NCBI RefSeq assembly: GCF_001548055.1 | Contig: NZ_AP014724.1 | Location: 2,418,001-2,482,000, forward strand | DNA: 64,000 bases | Direction: 5' to 3' | From: Sulfurospirillum cavolei | Lineage (GTDB): Bacteria; Campylobacterota; Campylobacteria; Campylobacterales; Sulfurospirillaceae | In this document: positions 18,192 through 28,813 of the stretch, in pieces | Position numbering within the stretch: position 1 is the first letter of the stretch | Layout: the number at the start of each line of letters is the position of its first letter | Position numbers and translations under genes: made by a program | Notes under the pieces: model-generated | The model's input: only the letters and a program-made list of their open reading frames with translations | Told to the model about the DNA's origin: nothing | Databases searched by the model: none

Positions 18192-18329
18192 TACAATTAC
18201 GCGATTTTATTCGCGTTTCAATCAACGCAAAAGAACGCAGAACACGCCTTTAGAGCTAAGCTCTAAAAGCTACGTTAACACTGGGTTTTGCCAGACGCAA
18301 TGCCCGCGCACCCTTCGGTGCTTTTTCTT
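18192..18329 (+). ncRNA. Candidate small RNA or structured leader upstream of mqnX
   Basis: A -10-like TACAAT at 18192-18197 is followed by a chain of hairpins: GCGTT/AACGC near 18214-18228, an 8-bp TTTAGAGC/GCTCTAAA stem at 18249-18267, and CTGG/CCAG at 18281-18294. Then comes a good intrinsic terminator: GCACC 18308-18312, loop CTTC, GGTGC 18317-18321 and a T-run. That predicts a ~125-nt transcript ending ~60 bases before the mqnX GTG. It could be an independent small RNA or a terminator-controlled leader of mqnX-sppA-yitT. I could not match it to 6S, SRP, tmRNA or a known riboswitch. Confidence 0.45.
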
Positions 18330-18389
18330 ACGAAAAGGTATTTTGTAGGAAGTTGAATACTCTTCTTTGGAAGAACATAAAGGAAAAAC

Positions 18390-19616
18390 GTGAAGTTATT
18401 GATTGCCGATTTCGTCCTAACATGTAACGCGACGTTTGAGATCATCGAAAAAGGCGGCGTCGTTTTCGACGAAACGATTATCGACATAGGACAAAGCGAT
18501 GCGCTTCAAGCGCGTTATCCGGACGCTACGCTGATTCAAACGCCGCCTCATAGCATTATTTTGCCGGGTTTGATTAACGCCCATGTGCATTTAGAGTTTA
18601 GTGCCAACCGTACGATGCTTCGTTACGGCGACTTTATTCCGTGGCTTCAATCCGTCATTCAACACCGCGAAGAGCTCAGCGCACTCGCAACGCACGAACA
18701 CATCGCCGCCGCGCTTCGCGAAATGCTTCAAAGCGGAACGACGACCTTAGGTGCCATCAGCAGTTTCGGAGCCGATCTGGACGCTTGCGTACAAACGCCC
18801 CAACGCGTCGTTTATTTCAATGAAGTTTTAGGCTCCGCTCCTAGTGCGGTCGATGCGATGTACGCAGACTTTGCGAGTCGCTTTGAAGATTCGAAAGCCC
18901 ATGCGGGCAATCGTTTTATTCCGGCTATTTCGGTTCATTCGCCCTATTCGACGCATCCGATTTTGGCGAAAAAAGCCTTGCAAAAAGCACGCGAAGAGGG
19001 GTGCGTCGTTTCGACGCATTTTATGGAAAGCCTTGCCGAGCGTGCTTGGCTCGATAACGCCGAGGGGGATTTTCAACCCTTTTTAAGCGCGTTTAATCCC
19101 CACGCAAAACCGATGTGCGATGCCTTAGAATACCTTGCCCTGTTTGAAAACGTTCCGACGCTCTTTACCCATGCGGTTTATGCCGATACCGAAGAGCTGC
19201 ACGCTCTTTCCGATCAAAAAGCAACGCTCACGCATTGCCCCGTTTCCAATCGTCTTTTGGGCGCAGGCAAACTTGACGTCGCCAAAGTGCTTGCCGCAAA
19301 AATAAACCTTACCTTAGGCACAGACGGTCTCAGTTCCAACACCTCGCTCAGCCTTTGGGACGAGATGCGAAGTGCTTTGATGATGCATTACGAGCGCGAT
19401 CTTACGACCTTGGCAAAACTGCTCTTGCAAAGCGTGACATGTAACGCGGCAAACGCCTTAAAACTTCCGTGCGGATCGCTTGAAAAAGACCGCTATGCCG
19501 ACCTTATCGTCGCAACGCTTCCGCAAGCGTGCGACCGAGAAACGCTGATCGTACAAACGCTCTTACACACCCGTCGCATGGAAGCGATTTATATTCACGG
19601 AGAAGCCTTATGTTAA
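18390..19616 (+). CDS. mqnX: Aminofutalosine deaminase family hydrolase (menaquinone pathway)
   Basis: 408 residues from a GTG preceded by AAAGGA. It belongs to the amidohydrolase superfamily (ATZ/TRZ-like): NAHVHLEFS metal site, HFMESLAERAWL, FTHAVYAD and LGTDGLSSNTSLSLWDEM. It is the counterpart of the C. jejuni Cj0067/H. pylori HP0267 type proteins, which deaminate 6-amino-6-deoxyfutalosine to futalosine-type intermediates; I assign it by that synteny and by motifs. It would serve menaquinone synthesis for the anaerobic respiratory chains encoded nearby. It overlaps sppA by 7 bases. Confidence 0.85.
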   Translation: MKLLIADFVLTCNATFEIIEKGGVVFDETIIDIGQSDALQARYPDATLIQTPPHSIILPGLINAHVHLEFSANRTMLRYGDFIPWLQSVIQHREELSALATHEHIAAALREMLQSGTTTLGAISSFGADLDACVQTPQRVVYFNEVLGSAPSAVDAMYADFASRFEDSKAHAGNRFIPAISVHSPYSTHPILAKKALQKAREEGCVVSTHFMESLAERAWLDNAEGDFQPFLSAFNPHAKPMCDALEYLALFENVPTLFTHAVYADTEELHALSDQKATLTHCPVSNRLLGAGKLDVAKVLAAKINLTLGTDGLSSNTSLSLWDEMRSALMMHYERDLTTLAKLLLQSVTCNAANALKLPCGSLEKDRYADLIVATLPQACDRETLIVQTLLHTRRMEAIYIHGEALC

Positions 19617-20470
19617 ACCTACTCAAAAAACCTTTTATCGTCTTAGGTGCGATTTTAAACTACGTTCAAACCCACTTTAAAACCGTCGTCTTACTCTTAA
19701 TCGTCGCATGGATCGTCGTCTCGCAAGAGGAGATCAAAGAGCCGAACCTTGCGATCGTCAAAATCGAAGGCGAAATCTTAAACATCGACGAAATTTTGGA
19801 TACGATCGAAAAAGCCGAAGAAAACGACCAAATCAAAGGCGTACTCTTACATGTCGACTCTCCCGGCGGCGCACTTGCTCCTTCCATCGAACTCTCGTTA
19901 GCGGTTAAGCGATTGGCGGAGAAAAAACCCGTCGTCGCGTACGCGGCGGGAAGCATGACCAGCGGCAGCTATTACGCTTCGATTTGGTCGAACACCATTA
20001 TCGCCAATCCGGGTGCCTTTATCGGCTCGATCGGCGTACTTTTCCAAGCACCCAACGTCGCCGAATTGGCTAAAAAACTAGGTATTTCGGAGCAGATTAT
20101 TACCGCCGGCGAATACAAACAAATGGGAACGTTTACCAGAGAGTGGACGCCTAAAGAGAAAGAAGCACTCAAAGGTCTGATCGGCGATGCATACGACCTT
20201 TTCGTCAAAGACGTAGCAACCGCGCGCGGGCTGAACCTTGCGAAACCCGACGAATTTGCGAACGCACAGGTTTTTATCGCCTCTAAAGCCTTAAACGTTC
20301 ACCTCATCGACGAAATAGGTTCAGCACAAGAGGCGAAAAAGAGGGTTGAAGCTTTGGCGAACGTCGCGCATCCCGTTTGGGAAAAACCCGACCCGATGGA
20401 CAAGTGGATGAAAAAACTCGAAAGCTCGACCAAGCTTCCGCTTCTCAATTTAACCGGGTATCTTAAATGA
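19610..20470 (+). CDS. sppA: Signal peptide peptidase SppA (short form)
   Basis: 286 residues from the ATG at 19610, inside the end of mqnX; an earlier in-frame start at 19529 would lie deep in mqnX and is rejected. It has one N-terminal membrane helix (~28-42), then an S49 protease domain with LHVDSPGGALAPS and the serine nucleophile in AAGSMTSGSYYAS. It degrades leftover signal peptides in the membrane. The order mqnX-sppA matches C. jejuni Cj0067-Cj0068. It overlaps yitT by 4 bases. Confidence 0.93.
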   Translation: MLNLLKKPFIVLGAILNYVQTHFKTVVLLLIVAWIVVSQEEIKEPNLAIVKIEGEILNIDEILDTIEKAEENDQIKGVLLHVDSPGGALAPSIELSLAVKRLAEKKPVVAYAAGSMTSGSYYASIWSNTIIANPGAFIGSIGVLFQAPNVAELAKKLGISEQIITAGEYKQMGTFTREWTPKEKEALKGLIGDAYDLFVKDVATARGLNLAKPDEFANAQVFIASKALNVHLIDEIGSAQEAKKRVEALANVAHPVWEKPDPMDKWMKKLESSTKLPLLNLTGYLK

Positions 20471-21318
20471 CAAAAGCCTTATTGTCGACGCAACTTCTCC
20501 AAACGGCGTACGTCTTTTTAGGCGCATTATCGATGGCGTTTGGCGTCGTATGCTTTCTCTCCCCTAACGGTGTGATTACCGGAGGGGGCATCGGTATTGC
20601 TTTGATTTTGCACTTTTTCATCACGCAACTCACGTTAGGAACGCTGATCGTATGCGTGAGCATTCCTTTTATCGTTTTAGGGTACGTCTATTTCGGCAAA
20701 CTCTATTTTCTAAAAACCTTGGTCGCGCTTTTTGCAACCTCTTTTTTTACCGATCTTTTTCGCGAAGCCTTACACCTCAAACCGCTGAGCGACGATTTAT
20801 TGCTTGCGGCGGTATTTGGGGGTATTTTTATCGGTCTTGGCGTAGGCTTGATTATCAAAGGACGTTCTTCGACCGGAAGCACCTCCGTTGTGGGAGAAAT
20901 CGTCGCGCAAAAGACGAAGTTCAAAGCTGCCGAAGTGCTTTTGAGCATCGATCTTTCGATTATGATCGTCTATATTTTTGCCTACGGCGATATTTCAAGA
21001 GCCCTTTACAGTATGTTCGGCGTTTACGTCACGACCAAAGTAATCGATACGATCATTACGGGTCGCCCGTCTAAAAAAGTCGTCAAAATCATCTCTAACA
21101 ACGTTGAAATCCTCACCGAGCAGATTCGCGATCGCATCGAAGAACACGGTACGATCTTTACGGGAACGGGGTTGCATCATGAAAAGCAGATTAAAACGAT
21201 GATTTTACTTTCCGTCGAAGCCTCGAAAATCCAACTCTTAAAAGATATTATCCGTAAATACGATCCCGAAGCGTTTCTGATCATTTCCGAGGCAAGCGAA
21301 TTTTTAGGTAGAGACTAA
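20467..21318 (+). CDS. YitT family membrane protein (DUF161/DUF2179)
   Basis: 283 residues. Five to six hydrophobic helices occupy ~10-195 with the glycine-rich GVITGGGIGIAL and GVGLIIKGRSSTGSTSVVGEI segments of the family. A cytoplasmic DUF2179 domain follows (HGTIFTGTGLHHEKQIKTMILLSVEASKIQLLKDII, in pieces). The transport substrate is unknown. It is the last gene of the mqnX-sppA-yitT operon (ATGA overlap with sppA) and ends 4 bp from the convergent YeiH-type gene with no clear terminator between. Confidence 0.85.
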   Translation: MTKALLSTQLLQTAYVFLGALSMAFGVVCFLSPNGVITGGGIGIALILHFFITQLTLGTLIVCVSIPFIVLGYVYFGKLYFLKTLVALFATSFFTDLFREALHLKPLSDDLLLAAVFGGIFIGLGVGLIIKGRSSTGSTSVVGEIVAQKTKFKAAEVLLSIDLSIMIVYIFAYGDISRALYSMFGVYVTTKVIDTIITGRPSKKVVKIISNNVEILTEQIRDRIEEHGTIFTGTGLHHEKQIKTMILLSVEASKIQLLKDIIRKYDPEAFLIISEASEFLGRD

Positions 21319-21322
21319 CGCG

Positions 21323-22372
21323 CTACAACGTCAAAGAAAATTTAACGATGGCAAAGCCTCCGAAAATCAACCATACAAATAAAATCGTCGCTAAATAGAC
21401 CGGCTTCATACCCACGTTTTTAAACTTGCTCGCATTGGTTTCCATGCCCAAAGCACTCATCGCCATGGTCAACAAAAACGTGTCCAAGGCGTTGATCGTA
21501 TCGACGACATGTAAGGGCAGAAGATGCAGCGAATTAAACCCCGCAACGACGATAAACAAAACCGCAAACCACGGTATCGTAATCTTAGTTTTGGTTTTGT
21601 AAATCGACTTGGAGGCACGTGTTAACCAAAGTCCCAAAAGAATCAAAAACGGCGCCAACAACATAACGCGTATCATCTTAACGATCACGGCACTTTGCGA
21701 CGTTTCATCGCCGATAGCATTTCCGGCGGCAACGACGTGCGCGACTTCATGCAAGGTTCCTCCGACGTAAATACCCATTTCGGAGGGACTCAAAGGCACA
21801 CATCCCGCACGGTACAAAAAGGGGTACAAAAACATCGCTATCGTTCCAAACACGACGACCGTGGAAACGGCGATCGTGCTTTTATACGCTTCGGCTTTGA
21901 CGACGGGCTCGGTTGCCAGCACCGCCGCCGCTCCGCAAATAGAACTGCCCGCCGCGGTCAAAATCGTCGTCTCCTTATCGAGTTTTAGCAGTTTCGTCCC
22001 GACCAGATAACCGATGATAAACGTCAACGAAACGACCAATACGCTCGTAACGACGCCCGCCAAACCGACTTCGAGGATATTTTGAAACGTCAAACGAAAA
22101 CCGTAAAAAACGATCCCCGTACGTAAAATCGTTTTAGTCGAAAATAAAATACCCGCAACCCACTCCTGCGGCAATTTCGAACGCAAAGTGTTGGCATAGA
22201 GCATTCCGAGTACAATGCCCACGATTAACGGGCTTAAGCCCAAATGTTTAAACAGCTCAAACTCGCTCAAGTACGTAGCACTCGTCGCAAAAAGCGCGAC
22301 AAACAAGATACCGCTTAGGGTATGAGACCGATTTTCTTTACGAAACATTCCGCTTCCTTCTAAAAATTTCAA
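21323..22372 (-). CDS. YeiH/UPF0324 family putative sulfate/sulfite-type exporter
   Basis: 349 residues with about ten hydrophobic helices and the family segments LGLSPLIVGIVLGMLYAN, TAAGSSICGAAAVLATEPVV and VGGTLHEVAHVVAAG. It is annotated in databases as a putative sulfate exporter; the substrate of most members is unproven. It is divergent from a LysR regulator, the same pairing as E. coli yeiH/yeiE. In a bacterium that reduces thiosulfate, which releases sulfite, export of sulfite is a reasonable idea but remains inference. Confidence 0.85.
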   Translation of the reverse strand: MKFLEGSGMFRKENRSHTLSGILFVALFATSATYLSEFELFKHLGLSPLIVGIVLGMLYANTLRSKLPQEWVAGILFSTKTILRTGIVFYGFRLTFQNILEVGLAGVVTSVLVVSLTFIIGYLVGTKLLKLDKETTILTAAGSSICGAAAVLATEPVVKAEAYKSTIAVSTVVVFGTIAMFLYPFLYRAGCVPLSPSEMGIYVGGTLHEVAHVVAAGNAIGDETSQSAVIVKMIRVMLLAPFLILLGLWLTRASKSIYKTKTKITIPWFAVLFIVVAGFNSLHLLPLHVVDTINALDTFLLTMAMSALGMETNASKFKNVGMKPVYLATILFVWLIFGGFAIVKFSLTL

Positions 22373-22544
22373 CCATTATAGGAGCTTTTTATTCATAAAC
22401 AAAATAAATTAAATTTGCTATAATCATTAATATTTTAAATCAATTTCGTGTAAAAACGATTCGGTAAGCCCTACGACCTCGCGTTAACACATCATTCCTA
22501 ACGCGTAATAAGCGTTTGACGCTAATTTTGATGAAAGAAAGAAA

Positions 22545-23426
22545 ATGACGCTCAAAGAACTCTCTTTTTTTTACCGTTTATGCGAAGAGCCCCATTTTTC
22601 CAAGACGGCGCAAAAGTTAAACATCACGCAATCGGCACTCTCCTTAGCGATCAAATCGCTTGAGCACGACATCGGCGAACCTCTCTTCGATCGCATCGGG
22701 AAGAAGTTGGTTTTAAGCGAAACGGGAAGGCTCTTTAAAGAGCTAACCTATCCTGCTTTCACGACGCTTTTAGAGGCTCAGAGTTTGTTTAGCGGCAATG
22801 CGCTTTTGGGTATTTTAAAAATCGCTTCGAGCAAAACTATCGGCGATTATTTGACGCCCCGCATCGTGTTTGATTTTCTACTGCACCATGAAAACGTACG
22901 CATTCATAAAGAGATTCATAATTCGGCGACGATCATTCAGATGGTTAAAAACGGCACCATCGACGTAGGATTTATCGAATCGGCATGCGATGAACGCGAA
23001 ATCGTCAAAGAGACGATCGGCTATGACGAACTCATCGTCGTAACCGGCGATAGCGCATTGGCAAATCAGTGCGTCTACATCGACGAATTATTCGAAAAAA
23101 AGTGGATTTTACGGGAAAAAGGATCGGGTACGCGCGAAGTTTTTTTGGAAGCGTTGGGGGAGATTGCCCGTTCTTTACCCGTCTTCACGGAATTTAGCGA
23201 ATTTGAAGAGGCGAAAACCCTTCTGTTGCACTCTGCGGATATTATGACCTGCGTCTCGCGCGTCGTCGTCGAAAAAGAGCTTCAACGTCGCGAACTCTTT
23301 GAAGTTCAGCTCAAAAACGTCTCGATTCGCCGTCCGTTTTACCTGATTTACCACAAAGACAAGTACCAAAGTAAACTTTTGAGTACGTTTAAAACGCATG
23401 TTTTAAACGTACTCCGGCCTTCTTAA
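22545..23426 (+). CDS. LysR-family transcriptional regulator (YeiE-like position)
   Basis: 293 residues. The N-terminal winged helix-turn-helix is clear (FSKTAQKLNITQSALSLAIKSLEHDIGEPLFDRIGKKLVLSETG), followed by a periplasmic-binding-like effector domain (~90-290). It is divergent from the YeiH-type transporter across a 172-bp AT-rich gap containing a TATAAT box near 22420. E. coli YeiE controls yeiH and has been linked to sulfite response in enterics; a similar local role is inferred. It ends 1 bp from the convergent ribB. Confidence 0.88.
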   Translation: MTLKELSFFYRLCEEPHFSKTAQKLNITQSALSLAIKSLEHDIGEPLFDRIGKKLVLSETGRLFKELTYPAFTTLLEAQSLFSGNALLGILKIASSKTIGDYLTPRIVFDFLLHHENVRIHKEIHNSATIIQMVKNGTIDVGFIESACDEREIVKETIGYDELIVVTGDSALANQCVYIDELFEKKWILREKGSGTREVFLEALGEIARSLPVFTEFSEFEEAKTLLLHSADIMTCVSRVVVEKELQRRELFEVQLKNVSIRRPFYLIYHKDKYQSKLLSTFKTHVLNVLRPS

Positions 23427-23427
23427 A

Positions 23428-24063
23428 TTAACACGCGTTTTGGCGACGATAGTCGATAATCTCTTCGATAGAGACTATCGGGAAACCGCTTTTGCGCGCA
23501 AAAGCGCGTACGTCTTCTCCTTTGGTCATCGTGCCGTCCGGATTGGTCAGCTCGCACAACACCGCATAAGGCGAAAGCCCCGCTAAACGCATCAAATCCA
23601 CCGAAGCTTCGGTATGACCGTCCCGTTCCAGCACGCCGCCTTCTTTGGCGCGAAGCGGAAAAACATGCCCCGGAGAGACGATTTTGGTTTTACCGTTTGG
23701 ATGAATCGCTGCTTGAATCGTTCTCAGACGATCTTTAGCGCTCACGCCCGTGCTGACGTCTTCTTTGGCTTCGATGGAGACGGTAAAACCGGTGTGAAAT
23801 TTGGATTGGTTGTGTGCGACCATCATCGGCAGTTCCAACGCGTCCACTTTTTCGGGAGGCAAACACAAACAGACGATTCCGCTGCATTCGCGAATCAGCA
23901 ACGCCGTTTGTTCCAACGTTAGCGTTTCGGCATGAAAGATAACGTCGGCTTCGTCTTCACGATCGTTTCGGTCGGTAACGATAACGCCGCTACGGTTGCG
24001 TAACGCTTCCAAAGCGTTCGAGAGGGAGGTAGGCGCGACAAAACGCGCGCAAGGTTGATTCAT
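23428..24063 (-). CDS. ribB: 3,4-dihydroxy-2-butanone 4-phosphate synthase
   Basis: 211 residues, a single-domain RibB without a GTP cyclohydrolase II half. Active-site segments are [38 protein letters not shown] and [32 protein letters not shown]. It converts ribulose 5-phosphate to the four-carbon precursor of riboflavin. The FMN riboswitch ~100 bp upstream on the same strand shows it is repressed by FMN. Confidence 0.95.
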   Translation of the reverse strand: MNQPCARFVAPTSLSNALEALRNRSGVIVTDRNDREDEADVIFHAETLTLEQTALLIRECSGIVCLCLPPEKVDALELPMMVAHNQSKFHTGFTVSIEAKEDVSTGVSAKDRLRTIQAAIHPNGKTKIVSPGHVFPLRAKEGGVLERDGHTEASVDLMRLAGLSPYAVLCELTNPDGTMTKGEDVRAFARKSGFPIVSIEEIIDYRRQNAC

Positions 24064-24162
24064 GGGTTACTCCTAAGAAAATGAGTAAACTTACCAGAAT
24101 CAGGGCATGTTTAATACTTAGAGACACGACCTTGTCATACAACAATGGCAATAAAGGACTCT

Positions 24163-24303
24163 ATTCTCTCTCATCCGGACTTTAACCGTTGGTTTTGGAG
24201 TTGCACCAAATCTGCTTGACCCTTCACATTCTTACATGTAAAGGCGCTCGCGGACTCTCTTACATGTAAGATTACCGCCAGTAGGGAATCGCACCCTGCC
24301 CTG
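24163..24303 (-). ncRNA. FMN riboswitch (RFN element) for ribB
   Basis: Read on the minus strand it has the conserved blocks in order: CAGGGCAGGGTGCGATTCCC, CTACTGGCGGTAAT, the GCGAGCGC arm, GGTCAAGCAGATTTGGTG, and AGTCCGGATGAGAGAG at the 3' side. It lies upstream of ribB. Two variable arms contain TTACATGTAA palindromes (near 24233 and 24262), the first after GGCGGTAAT being able to form a CTTA/TAAG hairpin. FMN binding should reduce ribB expression. Confidence 0.95.
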
Positions 24304-24344
24304 AGAAATAAGTTTCGTTGAAATCATACAACCGATTGGCTTAA

Positions 24345-26295
<1,951 letters not shown>

Positions 26296-26341
26296 GGAAT
26301 ACTCCTTGCACTCTTCTTGCATGACATGTAAGGAGTTAACG

Positions 26342-26530
26342 ATGGACGAAAAAGAGCTTAAAAAAGAGTTGGCGCGTCTGAAGCGCATTGCGGTAGAAAT
26401 TGCCGGAGAGATTCACGACATCGTCGAAGATACTTTATGGGTCAAGTACGAAGAACTACCGATTCTCTCGGCTAAGGTCGTCGAAGCGGTTAAAGAAGCC
26501 GAAGCGTTCAAAGTACGCAACCATCTTTAA
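26342..26530 (+). CDS. CCE_0567/DUF683-like small metalloprotein
   Basis: 62 residues from an ATG with a strong AAGGAG. It is an all-helical, charged protein: ELKKELARLKRIAVEIAGEIHDIVED...YEELPILSAKVVEAVKEAEAFK, in pieces. The pattern fits the CCE_0567/DUF683 family, in which a conserved H/D/E set can bind metal and which is often found in nitrogenase clusters. No nif gene is seen here. It lies 46 bp after the deaminase, in a spacer that contains GACATGTAAGGAG, where the repeated ACATGT word runs straight into the ribosome binding site. Confidence 0.7.
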   Translation: MDEKELKKELARLKRIAVEIAGEIHDIVEDTLWVKYEELPILSAKVVEAVKEAEAFKVRNHL

Positions 26531-26534
26531 TGCT

Positions 26535-27290
26535 TTAATGCGCGATAATCCAATCGGCAATCTTGCTAAGCGTTTCCGATTCAACGCCGTTAAACCCGTG
26601 ATAAGCATACGCCATGCACGGATCGCCTTGCGATTTTCCGCCTTGAATCATGATGAGCTCCGCTAAGGGCAATTTTTTCATTAAGGTGTCGATTAGCGAA
26701 GGCGAACAATGTACGCATCCGTCATTTGCATGATGCACGACTAAAACCGGCATCGATATTTTTTCAAGCGGCATTTGAGGCACCGCATCGCTTTTTGGAT
26801 CGCTTAATATCGTCGACGTCAAAACGAAACCCGCAACACCCTGAATACCGTGGGTTGCCGCATAAGCAACCGATTGCGTCCCACGGCTCGTTCCCACAAG
26901 CCAAATCGGTACGTTTGTTTTGGTTTTCACCCAATCGATGACGTTTTGGATGTCTTGTACATGTTCTTTGCTTTGACGAAACCCGTTTAAATAAGGCTCA
27001 CGCTGGCGATCACTCGGAGCATCGACGATTACGACCGTTAGATGCGCATCGACAAAAAGTTCTCGCGTACGCATAAGAAAATTACCTTCTCCCCAACCGA
27101 ATGTCCCGTCTTGCTTGAGTTGTATCCCGCCGTGTCCTCCGGCAAATAAGATGACCGCAGCCTTCGCAGTAGGCGATTCACGAAACATTATACGTTCACT
27201 AACGCCGTCTCGGGTTGGAATATCTAGGATGTGAGCGTGAAGAAAACTCATAAACAATAGAAGTATCGAAAGAGAGTATTTTGCCATCAT
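26535..27290 (-). CDS. Secreted alpha/beta hydrolase
   Basis: 251 residues with a signal peptide (MMAKYSLSILLLFMSFLHAH). It has an alpha/beta-hydrolase fold: nucleophile elbow GTSRGT, acid in VVHHANDGC, and histidine in AYAYHGFNG. FAGGHGGIQL is the oxyanion-side segment. It probably cleaves an ester or similar bond in the periplasm; substrate unknown. It is convergent with the CCE_0567-like gene (4-bp gap) and follows a GC-rich inverted repeat. Confidence 0.75.
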   Translation of the reverse strand: MMAKYSLSILLLFMSFLHAHILDIPTRDGVSERIMFRESPTAKAAVILFAGGHGGIQLKQDGTFGWGEGNFLMRTRELFVDAHLTVVIVDAPSDRQREPYLNGFRQSKEHVQDIQNVIDWVKTKTNVPIWLVGTSRGTQSVAYAATHGIQGVAGFVLTSTILSDPKSDAVPQMPLEKISMPVLVVHHANDGCVHCSPSLIDTLMKKLPLAELIMIQGGKSQGDPCMAYAYHGFNGVESETLSKIADWIIAH

Positions 27291-27311
27291 CGCTCTTGAA
27301 AGGATATCGCA

Positions 27312-27346
27312 ACGGGGCGACGACGATCTGTTTTTCGCCGTCGCCC
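27312..27346 (-). repeat. GC-rich 10-bp inverted repeat, possible terminator
   Basis: CGGGGCGACG and CGTCGCCCCG form a perfect 10-bp stem with a 15-base loop. It lies directly after the gene at 27354-28181 (minus) and before the hydrolase. There is no long T-run after the stem, so it may slow or partially stop transcription rather than fully end it. Confidence 0.55.
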
Positions 27347-27353
27347 CGTGCTA

Positions 27354-28181
27354 TTACTCTACCAGACGCTTGCCCGGAGAGTCTTGGTATTCCGCATCCG
27401 ATTCGCTCGGATTGGGGATACGTTTGCCTAAAACGGCCGCCGTAATCTGCATTGCAACCTCTTCGACCGCCATATCGACGACTTCATCGGCAGGAATGTA
27501 ATCTCGTGCATCAAACGTTTTGGATCCTTTGCCCGTAAAGGTTCGAGCGAATACCGACGTTCCGTCGCTTGCACGCGTAATCTTGATATTGATCTTACAT
27601 GTAGCGTTAATTGCATAGCGTCGATGCGTACCGTCGGGAACTTTACGAATACCGTTCAATTGCATTTTCACAATATCGCCGGTTAAGACATAATCTCCCG
27701 CGCGTTTAGCAATCGCCTTTTTAGCCGCTTCTTCCGATGTTTTGGCACTCATATATTCGGGATTGCGCATGCCCAGTTTCACACCGCCTTCGCTCAAAGC
27801 CGATTCAATCATACCGGTCAATTTTTCCGAGTCGAAACTCTTCTCGACGATCACTTTATCGGTGCTCGCGTGAAATTCGCTCTCGTCTTTGGACTTAAGA
27901 TCGTATTTGCCGTCAAAACTCCCTTTGGATTGGGCACTTGCGCTTCCGCTGTAATAGCCCTCGCGATAATTTGCATCGTAGGAAGCGGAGCCTTTTTCAT
28001 GAGCATAACCTTTGAGCGACGACTCGGCTCTTGCGTATTCGTCGTAAAACTCGCGCGTCACTTGATACGTATAGCGCAAAGGCATTACCACGACGCTTTT
28101 GTCAAACGGAACCACCTGAGCACACGCTAAGCATTCCGCCAGCAAAAGAGCTACCACTATTTTTAGGCTAAATCGTTTCAT
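27354..28181 (-). CDS. Secreted protein of the LpoB/YcfL cluster, unknown function
   Basis: 275 residues with a signal peptide (MKRFSLKIVVALLLAECLACA). The middle (~50-105) is low-complexity, rich in S, G, K, D and Y. The C-terminal ~120 residues (GDYVLTGDIVKMQLNG... CKINIKITRASDGTSVFARTFTGKG) have the alternating strand pattern of CsgG/LpoB-like outer-membrane-associated proteins, as does the next gene. It lies 3 bp after lpoB, so it belongs to that operon. I do not recognise a named family. Confidence 0.65.
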   Translation of the reverse strand: MKRFSLKIVVALLLAECLACAQVVPFDKSVVVMPLRYTYQVTREFYDEYARAESSLKGYAHEKGSASYDANYREGYYSGSASAQSKGSFDGKYDLKSKDESEFHASTDKVIVEKSFDSEKLTGMIESALSEGGVKLGMRNPEYMSAKTSEEAAKKAIAKRAGDYVLTGDIVKMQLNGIRKVPDGTHRRYAINATCKINIKITRASDGTSVFARTFTGKGSKTFDARDYIPADEVVDMAVEEVAMQITAAVLGKRIPNPSESDAEYQDSPGKRLVE

Positions 28182-28184
28182 ACG

Positions 28185-28802
28185 TTACCAACCTAAAGAG
28201 GGTTTTTTGCTAACCTTACGAATCTCTTTTTCGTCTTCCCACAAAATCTCGCTGCTTTGAGGGTCAACCAACTGCAACATAATACTGTAGTAATTGTCTT
28301 GGACGTTGGCGTTGGCTTTTTTAATCGAGCGAACGGTTCCCGTAATCACATAATCAAAATCCGTCATTGCTTTGACGTTCTTTTTCTTCGTCGAAGTCTC
28401 TAAGAAATCTCGTGCCTCGTTGACTTGTCCTAAGTTCGCGCTGTCCGCAACAAAGCGAACCGAACCGGATTTAAGAAGTTTCGATCGAATTTTTTCGGTA
28501 ATCGCACGCGTATCGATATGCTCGTAACTTTGGTTTTTGACTTCCATCAAACGTACTTTCGGAGGTTGTTGCGCTTTCGCGATGTAGCGAACTTCCAAAA
28601 GCGATTGCGCCATCATTTCGGCCGTTGCTTGAAGATCGGTCGAACCGAAATCTGCCGTGACCGTTTCAACCGCTTTGGCATCGCCGTACGCAACGTTGCT
28701 ATCGCCGCCGTCTACTTTTCCTGCTCCTCCGGTCGTGGCACATCCGGAAAATAATAATGCGGCTACCGCCGCGCTACCGATAATTTTTGAAATAGAACCC
28801 AT
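28185..28802 (-). CDS. lpoB: LpoB-like lipoprotein (penicillin-binding protein activator family)
   Basis: 205 residues. It has a lipobox LLFSGC (C21) after a short signal, a disordered glycine/aspartate linker, then an LpoB-type domain (VRLMEVKNQSYEHIDTRAITEKIRSKLLKSG; DFDYVITGTVRSIKK). LpoB in E. coli reaches from the outer membrane to activate PBP1b. Here it is followed by ycfL-like and COG3014 partners, the ycfL-lpoB pair being known from enterics. Whether it activates a transpeptidase in this lineage is untested. Confidence 0.85.
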   Translation of the reverse strand: MGSISKIIGSAAVAALLFSGCATTGGAGKVDGGDSNVAYGDAKAVETVTADFGSTDLQATAEMMAQSLLEVRYIAKAQQPPKVRLMEVKNQSYEHIDTRAITEKIRSKLLKSGSVRFVADSANLGQVNEARDFLETSTKKKNVKAMTDFDYVITGTVRSIKKANANVQDNYYSIMLQLVDPQSSEILWEDEKEIRKVSKKPSLGW

Positions 28803-28813
28803 AGGCGTACTCC

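Noticed and set aside
18192-18329. Idea that the structured region is SRP RNA, tmRNA, RNase P RNA or a known riboswitch
   Set aside because: None of the conserved sequence blocks of those RNAs is present; 6S RNA cannot be excluded by eye.
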